Positions 1-6,394 of a DNA stretch of 6,491 nt are shown here, in pieces (positions within the stretch are counted from its first letter, which is position 1; every line of letters begins with the position of its first letter). This DNA comes from an uncultured Eubacteriales bacterium (lineage in GTDB: Bacteria; Bacillota; Clostridia; Monoglobales; Monoglobaceae): positions 1-6,491 of the forward strand of contig URZD01000125.1 in the NCBI GenBank assembly GCA_900552305.1, in the 5' to 3' direction. The notes beneath the pieces were generated by a model that was given only the letters and a program-made list of their open reading frames with translations, made no database searches and had not been told where the DNA came from. The position numbers and the translations under genes are program-made.

Positions 1-1
1 T

Positions 2-1663
2 GATATAGAGCTGCACAAGCCGTATGTTGACAATGTTCATCTTAAATGTGAGAAGTGCGGCGGCGAGATGAAAAGGGTTTCAGAGGTTATCGACTGTTGG
101 TTCGACTCGGGCTCGATGCCGTTTGCGCAGTGGCACTATCCGTTTGAGAATGAGGAGCTGTTCAAGCAGAACTTCCCCGCGGACTTCATCAGTGAGGCTA
201 TCGACCAGACCCGCGGTTGGTTCTATACGCTTATCGCGATTTCAACCCTCCTGTTTGACAAGTCACCGTATAAGAACGTAATAGTTCTCGGTCACGTACA
301 GGACAAGAACGGTCAGAAGATGAGCAAACACAAGGGCAATGTTGTAAATCCGTGGGATGTCCTTAACAAGCAGGGCGCGGACGCGGCACGCTGGTACTTC
401 TACTCCAACAGCGCACCGTGGCTGCCGAACAGATTCTTTGACGAGGCTGTTTCGGAGGCGCAGAGAAAGTTCCTCGGCACGCTGTGGAACACATATGCTT
501 TCTATGTTCTGTATGCAAATATAGACAATTTTGACCCGACAAAGTATACTCTTGAAAAGAGCAAGCTTACGCTCCTTGATAAGTGGATTTTGTCCAAGCT
601 GAACGGAGTTATCCGTACGGTTGACAAAAACCTTGAGGAATACAAGATTACCGAGTCGGCGCGCGCAATTCAGGAGTTTACCGATGAGCTGAGCAACTGG
701 TACGTAAGACGTTCAAGAGAGCGTTTCTGGGTATCGGAGCTGACAGAGGACAAGATTTGCGCATACATGACGCTTTATACCGTACTGGTTGAGTTCTCAA
801 AGGTTTGCGCGCCGTTTGTTCCGTTCATGACAGAGATGATTTACAGAAACCTTGTTTTGAACGTTGACAAAAACGCGCCGGAGAGCATACACCTCTGCGA
901 CTTCCCGAAGGCTGACCCGGAGCTGGATTTTGCGGAGATAGAGGCGGATATGGACGCGGCAAGAAGGGTTGTAATCCTCGGCCGTGCTTGCCGTAACGCG
1001 GCAAATATAAAGAACAGACAGCCGATCGCAAAGATTTATGTTCAGACCTCGGACGAAATCGGCGGCGTGTACCGTGATATAATTCTTGACGAGCTGAACG
1101 TAAAGGAAATAGAGATAACAGACAATGCGGGCGCATTTATAAGCTACAACTTCAAGCCGCAGCTTAAGACCATGGGTCCTAAGTACGGAAAACTGGTACG
1201 TCCGATTTTTGAGGAGGTCAACTGGCTTGACGGTGCGGAGGTAATGGCAAAGCTGAACGGCGGCGAGACAATCTGCCTTACGGTTGACGGTACGGAAGTT
1301 GAGATAGGCAAGGATGACGTGCTTGTCGAAACGCTGCAAAAGGACGGTTTTGTTTCGGACAGCGACGCGGTTTATACAGTTGTGCTTGACACAAACCTCA
1401 CTCCGGAGCTTATTGAGGAAGGCTTTGTCCGCGAGATACTGAGCAAGATTCAGACGATGCGTAAGGACAGCGGATTTGAGGTTCAGGATAACATTAAGGT
1501 CGGCTTTTGCGGCAGTGATAGAATTGCCGAGATAATAGAAAACAACAAGGCGGAAATTTCGGCACAGGCTCTTGCGGTTTCAATCGACAGAGCCGGCGTC
1601 GGCGATATGAAGGAATGGAATATCAACGGCGAAAAGGTTTCTATAGGAATAGTAAAGGCGTAG
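2..1663 (+). CDS. ileS: Isoleucyl-tRNA synthetase, type 2 (long form), 3' part, 5' end off window
   Basis: Cytoplasmic class I aminoacyl-tRNA synthetase that charges tRNA-Ile with isoleucine. The open frame runs in from the left edge: the codons before the first ATG at 68 are open and coding-like and include a Cys-X2-Cys pair (KCEKC, about 44-58). The true start therefore lies outside the window, and 553 residues are visible of a family length of roughly 1,030. Visible landmarks are CWFDSGS with PFAQWHYP just after it (catalytic domain, after the editing insertion), DQTRGWFYTL, and the class I signature KMSKH at 317-331 followed by KGN. After these comes NPWDVLNKQGADAARWYFY, then a helical anticodon-binding region and a C-terminal domain with TPELIEEGFVREILSKIQ. 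There is no C-terminal zinc-finger tail of the type 1 bacterial enzyme. KMSKH and this C-terminus fit the eukaryote-like type 2 enzyme common in Clostridia, a type known elsewhere for low mupirocin sensitivity. Identity is very secure; the type 2 assignment is fairly secure. Confidence 0.97.
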   Translation, partial: DIELHKPYVDNVHLKCEKCGGEMKRVSEVIDCWFDSGSMPFAQWHYPFENEELFKQNFPADFISEAIDQTRGWFYTLIAISTLLFDKSPYKNVIVLGHVQDKNGQKMSKHKGNVVNPWDVLNKQGADAARWYFYSNSAPWLPNRFFDEAVSEAQRKFLGTLWNTYAFYVLYANIDNFDPTKYTLEKSKLTLLDKWILSKLNGVIRTVDKNLEEYKITESARAIQEFTDELSNWYVRRSRERFWVSELTEDKICAYMTLYTVLVEFSKVCAPFVPFMTEMIYRNLVLNVDKNAPESIHLCDFPKADPELDFAEIEADMDAARRVVILGRACRNAANIKNRQPIAKIYVQTSDEIGGVYRDIILDELNVKEIEITDNAGAFISYNFKPQLKTMGPKYGKLVRPIFEEVNWLDGAEVMAKLNGGETICLTVDGTEVEIGKDDVLVETLQKDGFVSDSDAVYTVVLDTNLTPELIEEGFVREILSKIQTMRKDSGFEVQDNIKVGFCGSDRIAEIIENNKAEISAQALAVSIDRAGVGDMKEWNINGEKVSIGIVKA

Positions 1664-1686
1664 TCAAAGAGCTTTGACGCAGCTGA

Positions 1687-1724
1687 AAACACGGCGGTAT
1701 CACTTTGGTGATGCTGCCGTGTTT
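1687..1724 (+). terminator. Hairpin terminator after ileS
   Basis: A 17-bp stem (1687-1703 with 1708-1724) closes a 4-base loop TTTG. Fifteen pairs are Watson-Crick and two are G-T wobbles. It starts 24 bases after the ileS stop and precedes the punA promoter. The left arm begins AAA and the right arm ends TTT, but only a broken T-rich stretch (TTTGGGTATTT) follows, so it is not a textbook intrinsic terminator. It may work weakly or also protect the mRNA 3' end. A small perfect dyad TCAAAG-AG-CTTTGA (1664-1677) lies directly after the ileS stop; its meaning is unknown. Confidence 0.72.
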
Positions 1725-1743
1725 GGGTATTTCGGGTCGAAAT

Positions 1744-1772
1744 TTGACAAAACGTGAAAAATATATTATAAT
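1744..1772 (+). promoter_or_regulatory. Consensus sigma-A-type promoter of punA-luxS
   Basis: TTGACA at 1744-1749 and TATAAT at 1767-1772 are separated by exactly 17 bp. Both hexamers match the housekeeping consensus at all six positions. The spacer and flanks are A/T-rich. The start of transcription would fall near 1779, giving a leader of about 36 nt with no room for a riboswitch. The match suggests strong, largely constitutive expression of the two downstream genes. Confidence 0.88.
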
Positions 1773-1792
1773 GTTGTTGACTACAGAACTTC

Positions 1793-1799
1793 GGAGGTG
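1793..1799 (+). promoter_or_regulatory. Ribosome binding site of punA, unusually distant from the start
   Basis: GGAGGTG is an excellent Shine-Dalgarno core, but 15 bases separate it from the ATG at 1815, against the usual 5-10. An in-frame TGA at 1800-1802 rules out an earlier start, and the four codons between it and the ATG (CAT AGC GTA GCC) include no start codon. The next in-frame ATG (1854) would remove 13 residues that family members normally have. The 1815 start is therefore kept despite the spacing. Confidence 0.7.
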
Positions 1800-1814
1800 T
1801 GACATAGCGTAGCC

Positions 1815-2648
1815 ATGGAAATTCAATCAGTAAAGGAAACGGCAGCGTTTCTCATGTCAAAAATAAAAGTTATACCAAAGCTTGCGATAGTCCTTGGAAC
1901 AGGGCTTGGCGAGTTTGCGGGACGGCTGGAGGAAAGAGTGGAAATTCCGTATTGCAATATACCGAATTTTCCGGTGTCAACCGTGGACGGACATATAGGG
2001 AGGTTTATCTTCGGCAAGCTTGAGGGTAAGTACGTTATCGCGCTGCAGGGCAGAGTGCATTACTACGAAGGCTATTCCATGCAGGAAATAACCTTTCCGA
2101 TTTGGGTACTGCGCGAGATGGGAGTTGAAAACCTCATTCTGACAAATGCGGCAGGCGCGGTGAACGAGAATTACGAGCCGGGCGATTTGGTTTTGGTGGT
2201 TGACCATATAAAAATGTGTGCAGACAGTCCGCTCCGCGGCATAGGCGACAACGAATACGGCGGACGGTTTCACGATATGTCAAAGGCATACAGCGAGGAG
2301 CTTGCCGAAACGGCAAAGGAAGTGGCATACGGAATGGGAATCCCGCTTGAAGAAGGCGTTTACGCATATATGGGCGGGCCGCAGTTCGAAACTCCGGCGG
2401 AGATAAGAATGTTAAGCCTGTTCGGCGTTGACCTTGTGGGAATGTCGACCGTGCCGGAGGTAATCGTTGCAACCCATGTGGGGATGAAGGTTTTGGCAAT
2501 TTCGTGCGTGACGAATTACGCGGCGGGACTTGCTCAAAAGAACATAACTCACGATGAGGTAAAGGAAATCGGCGAGGCGATAAAGGATAAGTTTGAACTT
2601 CTTATGTCGGGCGTAATCGAGCGTATAAAAACAGTTGAGGAGAGTTAG
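1815..2648 (+). CDS. punA: Purine nucleoside phosphorylase, trimeric low-molecular-mass type
   Basis: Cytoplasmic enzyme of purine salvage. It splits purine (deoxy)ribonucleosides with phosphate to the free base and (deoxy)ribose 1-phosphate. The 277-residue product matches the usual 270-290 of the PNP/MTA phosphorylase family. Family motifs, in order: phosphate-binding VLGTGLGEF (26-34), QGRVHYYEGY (78-87, with His82), LTNAAGAVN (109-117), GGPQFETPAEIRM (187-199), GMSTVPEVIVATH (209-221) and CVTNYAAG (231-238). By family alignment Glu192 and Asn234 correspond to the base-recognising Glu and Asn of human PNP. Asn at this place favours 6-oxopurines (inosine, guanosine) over adenosine or methylthioadenosine, which makes an MTA phosphorylase less likely. 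The gene has its own strong promoter and a long ribosome-site spacing. It ends 4 nt before luxS, with which it is surely co-transcribed. Family certain; substrate choice inferred. Confidence 0.96.
   Translation: MEIQSVKETAAFLMSKIKVIPKLAIVLGTGLGEFAGRLEERVEIPYCNIPNFPVSTVDGHIGRFIFGKLEGKYVIALQGRVHYYEGYSMQEITFPIWVLREMGVENLILTNAAGAVNENYEPGDLVLVVDHIKMCADSPLRGIGDNEYGGRFHDMSKAYSEELAETAKEVAYGMGIPLEEGVYAYMGGPQFETPAEIRMLSLFGVDLVGMSTVPEVIVATHVGMKVLAISCVTNYAAGLAQKNITHDEVKEIGEAIKDKFELLMSGVIERIKTVEES
2637..2644 (+). promoter_or_regulatory. Ribosome binding site of luxS inside the punA 3' end
   Basis: GAGGAGAG lies within the last codons of punA. Its GGAG core (2639-2642) ends 10 bases before the ATG at 2653. 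A weaker AGGA (2647-2650) lies too close to the ATG to be the main site. A TTG at 2635 is in frame but lies upstream of this site and would add six residues not typical of LuxS, so the ATG at 2653 is preferred. Placement inside punA suggests coupled translation. Confidence 0.7.
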
Positions 2649-2652
2649 GACA

Positions 2653-3111
2653 ATGGAGAAAATAGCGAGCTTTACCGTTGACCACAGGCTCATTAAAGAG
2701 CATATATACATTTCAAGAATTGACGGCGATATAACCACATACGACATCCGTATGCGCAAGCCGAACACGGGCGAACTTATGGATAACGCGACAATGCACT
2801 CGTTTGAGCATTTGTTTGCAACGTTTATAAGGTGCGGCAGACTTGCCGAAAGCGTTATCTATGCGGGACCTATGGGTTGTCAGACGGGATTTTATCTGCT
2901 TATAAGAAATGCGGATAACCGTGCTGTTTTGGACGAGGTTAAACGCGTCCTCGGTCAGATTGCGGAGTATGACGGCGAGATGCCCGGCGCAAGCGAGATA
3001 GAGTGCGGCAACTTCCGTAATCTTGATGTTGCGCTTGCGGCAAAAGAGGCGGCGGCATATCTTGAAAAAATAAAAAATCAGACGGAAAACGAACTGGAAT
3101 ACGAAAAGTAG
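2653..3111 (+). CDS. luxS: S-ribosylhomocysteine lyase (AI-2 synthase)
   Basis: Metal-dependent cytoplasmic homodimer that cleaves S-ribosylhomocysteine to homocysteine and 4,5-dihydroxy-2,3-pentanedione. The latter cyclises to autoinducer-2. The enzyme works in the activated methyl cycle after S-adenosylhomocysteine nucleosidase. The 152-residue length is typical. It opens with the characteristic FTVDHRLI. The metal-binding HSFEH motif supplies His49 and His53, with Glu52 as the expected catalytic acid/base. GPMGCQTGFY (72-81) carries the catalytic Cys76, and ECGN (117-120) supplies the third metal ligand, Cys118. All active-site residues are present, so the protein should be active. It is the second gene after punA, 4 nt downstream, and no nucleosidase (mtnN/pfs) gene is visible beside it. 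It ends in a strong terminator. Confidence 0.97.
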   Translation: MEKIASFTVDHRLIKEHIYISRIDGDITTYDIRMRKPNTGELMDNATMHSFEHLFATFIRCGRLAESVIYAGPMGCQTGFYLLIRNADNRAVLDEVKRVLGQIAEYDGEMPGASEIECGNFRNLDVALAAKEAAAYLEKIKNQTENELEYEK

Positions 3112-3154
3112 GTTTTGTTTTCGGATTCAAATGCGCAAAAGTGTTTTATAAAGT

Positions 3155-3195
3155 ACAAAAGGGTCGGGCATTTCGCCCGACCCTTTTGTGTTTTT
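3155..3195 (+). terminator. Intrinsic terminator of punA-luxS, probably shared with the converging gene
   Basis: A perfect stem pairs 3156-3169 with 3175-3188 (arms CAAAAGGGTCGGGC and its complement) around the loop ATTTC. One further A-T pair lies outside it, 3155 with 3189. On the + strand it is followed by a T-run (3191-3195), giving a classic rho-independent terminator 43 nt after the luxS stop. On the - strand the same stem ends in TTTTGTACTTTAT, a less ideal but plausible tract. It could therefore also stop transcripts of the hydrolase gene, whose stop codon is about 75 nt away. Confidence 0.9.
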
Positions 3196-3263
3196 GGAAT
3201 TTATATTTCGATGTTTTTAGAGCCGTCTTTTTGCGTTCTGGACTTTTTTTACATCCCCAATAA

Positions 3264-6200
3264 TTATTTGTTAAATATTTCAACTATAGGACTTGAAAGT
3301 ATTCCAACCCTTTTAAGATTATACTCATAGCACCAGTCGTCGCCCGTAGTTCTCCAGTAATTCGGACCTACCCATTTCGGCTGGGTTACATTGTGCATAC
3401 CGCCGAAGGTGTTTATACGTGTGCCGAACAGCTCAAATTCAAGACAGTGCTTGCCCTCCGAAAGCTCAACCTCGGTCATATACGGCGAAAATGCGGTGAT
3501 TCCCGCGGGTTTTCCGTCAACATAGACGCGGGTAAGCGCGCCGCGGTAAAACGGAATGTGTATGCGCGCGCGGCAGCTTGGTGTTGAAATCTCAGTCTTA
3601 TAAATCAGATTTCCGCCATAGAACGGCATACCCTGTGCGCATATGTCGGAAAAACCTATTTTGTCCGTTGCGGGAACAACGGTTGATACCGCGCCCTCGT
3701 TGCGTACGTTAAAGTCGCCGAGAATATAACACCATTCGGTATTTGTTCTTTTGCCGAACGGAACCTTTACGCAAAGCACGTTTTTGCCGCATTTCAGTTC
3801 GGGCAGCCGAACGGTTTTTATCGACTTATCGGTGTAGTAGCCGCATACCTCGGCGGGAACGCTCTCGCCGTTCAGCGTGATTTCAAGAGTTTCGGCGTCC
3901 TCAATCGCGAGCATTGCGCCGCTGTAATCGATTTCGCTGTGTATTGTGAAACGCAGATTTATAAAATGTGTTATCGGCTCGTCGGGGACAACCCACGGCT
4001 GCGGGAATGCGGCCATGCGCTCCTGCCAGCCAAGTTCACGGCGGCACACGTTGTCAAGAATGAGGATTTCCTCCTCGCTGCGGTAATTCATGCTGTCAAG
4101 AGCGTACTCCGCACGGTCAAGAAGAAGTACGTTCGGCTCGGTGCGCCTGTATTCTGCCTTATCTGTGAAGCGTATAACGCGGTCGGGCGCGGCGGCGACT
4201 TTTTCCGGTTTGACGGTTTTCGGCTCGGTGCGCGCCTCGTCAAGACGGAAAAGAAGGCTGTCGCTGCCGAAAAGCTCGGCGGGGATAACCGTGCTGCCGT
4301 TTTCGTATGTATACTGTGCGGGCGCGATTGTGCCGTCAAGCGTGTTATAGAGCGTGGGCGTACATTCGCCTTTGATATAAATACGCAATGTTTCGGAATC
4401 TGTCGAATCAACGCTTTTATCCGAGTGCGCGCCGCGCGCAATAAACATCCAGCGGCAACCGTTGTCACGACGCATATTGTATATGAGGTTGTTTGTCGGT
4501 ACGCCGCGGCTGTTCTTGATTTCAACAGCTCTGACGTCTTGCAGCGCGTCAAGAATCGGAATCCTGTCGTAGGGAACGCGGACGCTTTTTGAGAAAAGCT
4601 CTGCCGCATCCTCGGAGCGTACTGCGTCAATATATTTGGGGCAGTCGCCCGCAAAGATTACCTTGCCGCCGTCCGCGCGGAATTTTTCGAGCGCGTCAAG
4701 CGTTGTACGGCGGAGGGTCATGCAGTCGGGAACGATTACGGTATCGTATTTCATTGCGCCGACCGTAAAACCGCCGTCCGTGCCGCCGAACAGTGACGGC
4801 AGCGTTGATTCGCAAATAAAGTCAAAGTCAACAGTACCGAAAAGCAGCCAGTCGATAATGTTTTGGAACTTTTCTTCAAGCTCGTTGCGTATCGAACCGG
4901 TACTTTCATCGGGTCCGAAGTTTATCCAGTAGCTTTCCACAGGGTGGATAACTCCGACGCGGACATCGGGAACGCCGCGTGTGAGCGCAGTGTTGACGCG
5001 CGCAAAGTGGTTTTCTATGTATGGGTATTCCTTGTGCCACGGTGACTGATAGTTAATGGACGCGGGGTAGTCGCGCTTTGCCTCGCCCGCCATGGAAACC
5101 CATGCAAGGTGCGGAACGCGAACGGTTACGCCGAGAGCCGCCTGCCAGTCGCCCTGAAACTTGTGACCGCGGAAGTCAAAATCCCAGTTGGTAACTCCGT
5201 AAAGCTCGGAAACCATAGCTTCCCTGCCGTATTGGTGAACGGCGGACTGACACTGCTTTGCGGTTGAAAACTGAATGTCGTCGAACAGAATATCTATGCC
5301 GGGAATACCAAAGCCGCGGTAGGAACGCATTGTCTCGCCGAGAACCTTGGTTTGCATCTCAAGACTTTCCTCGTAGAGCATATGTCCTGTCAGCATAAGG
5401 CTGTGGTCGCTGCACCATTTGCCGCAATTGTCGGCAAAACACGAGGTGAACATCTCCGCAATGCAGTCGTGATAGTGATAGCGGGCAACCGATATTTCGC
5501 CGTCCTTCAGATTCCAGATGATTTCAGGGAGCTTGTCAAATATGTCATAGCCGTACCTGTCCATAAAAAACGGCGCAACGTCATATGTCCACGGAAAGGT
5601 CGAATCCGCGCCCGACAGCGCGTAGCCGAGCGGCTCTTTTTCGGCAAACTCCGGCTCGTCGGTAAAGATTGAAGGTATGGTTTTGCCGAACTCATCGCCG
5701 ACCGCGTCATTGTACGCCTCGTAGGTCACACGGATAAATTCGTCCATTGATTCCTTGTCGAGGGTATCGACATATGCCTGATTGTTGTACCACGGGTCGT
5801 TGGCGGGATTGGTTACGATATACGCATACCATTTTGTGCCTTTTGCCGAACCGTCCTCGGCTATCCGCGAATAGCTCTCCAGCTCTCCTTTTGCGTTAAG
5901 CGTAATATCATATGCCGCGGCAAGGTAGGGCTTACCCTCGTTGCGGGCAACAGCCTGCGGGAAATGCTCGCGCGGTGTGACGGTAAAAATCAGCTTTTTT
6001 TGGCGGAAACGCGGATTTTTGGTTACAATTCCGCCCGCGGAGCCCGACGGCCAGCGATCCTCGTCATACAGGTAGGCAAGCATATTTTCGGATTTTGCCT
6101 TGTCCGTGCAGAAACGCACAAGATCCATAAACTCCTTTTGCAGATACGGCATAGCCATGCCGGGGCGTGAGTGCATATGAAAGCCGCCGAAACCCATTTC

Positions 6201-6344
6201 GCGCAGCACGTCTATCTGCTCGCCGAGCATTTCGGTGTCCATTTTGCAGTTCCATGCCCAAAACGGCGTTCCGCGGTATTCGCTTGTAGGATTCTTAAAA
6301 AGCTCATCGCTGAGCTTTTCGGTTGTATTTTTTTTATAGAACAT
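3264..6344 (-). CDS. Large cytoplasmic glycoside hydrolase, GH106-like (putative alpha-L-rhamnosidase)
   Basis: Likely a glycosidase acting on imported oligosaccharides, with a GH106-type alpha-L-rhamnosidase as best guess. The 1026 residues fit the 900-1,100 of that group. The N-terminal half looks like a TIM barrel: TPFWAWN (26-32), MGFGGFHMHSRPGMAMPYL (50-68), LYDEDRWPSGSAGG (92-105), SIFTDEPEF (225-233), LTGHMLYEES (318-327), DILFDD (351-356) and SELYGVTNWDFDF (379-391). Glu230 and Glu380 are candidate catalytic acids (inference). Residues about 534-568 (DTVIVPD to KVIFAGD) resemble the amidotransferase-like domain next to such barrels. Residues about 790-985 look like a galactose-binding-type beta-sandwich. 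No signal peptide or membrane segment is seen. The start is supported by AAGGAGG (6354-6360) 9 nt upstream. It converges on luxS and diverges from the gene at 6429. Glycosidase role fairly sure; family and substrate less so. Alternative: another barrel glycosidase of uncharacterised specificity. Confidence 0.78.
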   Translation of the reverse strand: MFYKKNTTEKLSDELFKNPTSEYRGTPFWAWNCKMDTEMLGEQIDVLREMGFGGFHMHSRPGMAMPYLQKEFMDLVRFCTDKAKSENMLAYLYDEDRWPSGSAGGIVTKNPRFRQKKLIFTVTPREHFPQAVARNEGKPYLAAAYDITLNAKGELESYSRIAEDGSAKGTKWYAYIVTNPANDPWYNNQAYVDTLDKESMDEFIRVTYEAYNDAVGDEFGKTIPSIFTDEPEFAEKEPLGYALSGADSTFPWTYDVAPFFMDRYGYDIFDKLPEIIWNLKDGEISVARYHYHDCIAEMFTSCFADNCGKWCSDHSLMLTGHMLYEESLEMQTKVLGETMRSYRGFGIPGIDILFDDIQFSTAKQCQSAVHQYGREAMVSELYGVTNWDFDFRGHKFQGDWQAALGVTVRVPHLAWVSMAGEAKRDYPASINYQSPWHKEYPYIENHFARVNTALTRGVPDVRVGVIHPVESYWINFGPDESTGSIRNELEEKFQNIIDWLLFGTVDFDFICESTLPSLFGGTDGGFTVGAMKYDTVIVPDCMTLRRTTLDALEKFRADGGKVIFAGDCPKYIDAVRSEDAAELFSKSVRVPYDRIPILDALQDVRAVEIKNSRGVPTNNLIYNMRRDNGCRWMFIARGAHSDKSVDSTDSETLRIYIKGECTPTLYNTLDGTIAPAQYTYENGSTVIPAELFGSDSLLFRLDEARTEPKTVKPEKVAAAPDRVIRFTDKAEYRRTEPNVLLLDRAEYALDSMNYRSEEEILILDNVCRRELGWQERMAAFPQPWVVPDEPITHFINLRFTIHSEIDYSGAMLAIEDAETLEITLNGESVPAEVCGYYTDKSIKTVRLPELKCGKNVLCVKVPFGKRTNTEWCYILGDFNVRNEGAVSTVVPATDKIGFSDICAQGMPFYGGNLIYKTEISTPSCRARIHIPFYRGALTRVYVDGKPAGITAFSPYMTEVELSEGKHCLEFELFGTRINTFGGMHNVTQPKWVGPNYWRTTGDDWCYEYNLKRVGILSSPIVEIFNK

Positions 6345-6353
6345 TTTTCATCT

Positions 6354-6360
6354 CCTCCTT
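6354..6360 (-). promoter_or_regulatory. Ribosome binding site of the GH106-like gene
   Basis: Read on the - strand, AAGGAGG (extending to AAGGAGGAGA) lies 9 bases before the ATG at 6344-6342. This is near-ideal in sequence and spacing and fixes the start. An ATG at 6350-6348 is in another frame and meets a stop after five codons, so it is not the start. Confidence 0.85.
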
Positions 6361-6387
6361 GACTTAATTATACCGCTTGTGTATAAT
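6359..6387 (+). promoter_or_regulatory. Rightward promoter of the gene at 6429
   Basis: TTGACT (6359-6364, five of six consensus bases) and TATAAT (6382-6387, perfect) are spaced by 17 bp. Transcription would start near 6394, leaving a leader of about 35 nt to the ATG at 6429. It occupies the same DNA as the leftward promoter, so RNA polymerase can hardly sit on both at once. It looks the stronger of the two by consensus. Confidence 0.75.
6367..6387. repeat. Palindrome formed by the two facing -10 boxes
   Basis: ATTATAC (6367-6373) and GTATAAT (6381-6387) are perfect inverted repeats of 7 bp around the 7-base centre CGCTTGT. The arms contain the -10 boxes of the leftward and rightward promoters. 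A second, overlapping dyad CTTGT-N10-ACAAG (6376-6380 and 6391-6395) covers the rightward -10. Either could be an operator, but the first may simply follow from two TATAAT boxes facing each other. Confidence 0.5.
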
Positions 6388-6394
6388 AAAACAA
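6367..6394 (-). promoter_or_regulatory. Promoter of the GH106-like gene, weak -35
   Basis: On the - strand a perfect -10 TATAAT (6372-6367) is preceded, after 16 bp, by TTGTTT (6394-6389). This matches the -35 consensus only in its TTG. The start of transcription would fall near 6360, right at the Shine-Dalgarno sequence, so the leader would be only about 16 nt. The poor -35 fits a promoter that needs an activator. It is fully interleaved with the rightward promoter at 6359-6387. Confidence 0.62.

Noticed and set aside
797..1339. 180-codon open frame antisense to ileS
   Set aside because: It lies opposite a conserved ileS region, with no promoter or ribosome site and no recognisable motif.
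1664..1677. Small perfect dyad TCAAAG-AG-CTTTGA after the ileS stop as an operator or second terminator
   Set aside because: A 6-bp stem with a 2-base loop cannot fold well as RNA, and no promoter lies close enough for an operator role; probably chance.
1771..1812. Possible 13-residue leader peptide just before punA (ATG at 1771, TAG at 1810-1812)
   Set aside because: Its ATG overlaps the -10 box and lies upstream of the predicted transcription start, so it would not be in the mRNA. It has no ribosome site of its own.
1779..1814. Riboswitch or attenuator before punA-luxS
   Set aside because: The leader is only about 36 nt and shows no stable stem, far too short for a purine or SAM/SAH riboswitch.
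2635..2652. TTG start six codons upstream of luxS ATG
   Set aside because: It lies upstream of the best ribosome site and would add residues not typical of LuxS; the ATG at 2653 gives the normal family N-terminus.
3115..3330. Small 71-codon open frame on the + strand after luxS
   Set aside because: It runs straight through the terminator hairpin and into the 3' end of the opposing gene, lacks a proper ribosome site, and has an aromatic-rich, unlikely composition.
3939..4592. Long open frame (217 codons) on the + strand inside the glycosidase gene
   Set aside because: It lies antisense to a long gene with clear family motifs, has no convincing ribosome site, and encodes no recognisable domain. 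Skewed codon use of the real gene explains the openness.
4088..4654. Open frame of 188 codons on the - strand in another frame of the glycosidase gene
   Set aside because: It overlaps the real gene on the same strand in a different frame. Its product is a low-complexity, Arg/Ser/Thr/Ala-rich sequence typical of a shadow frame.
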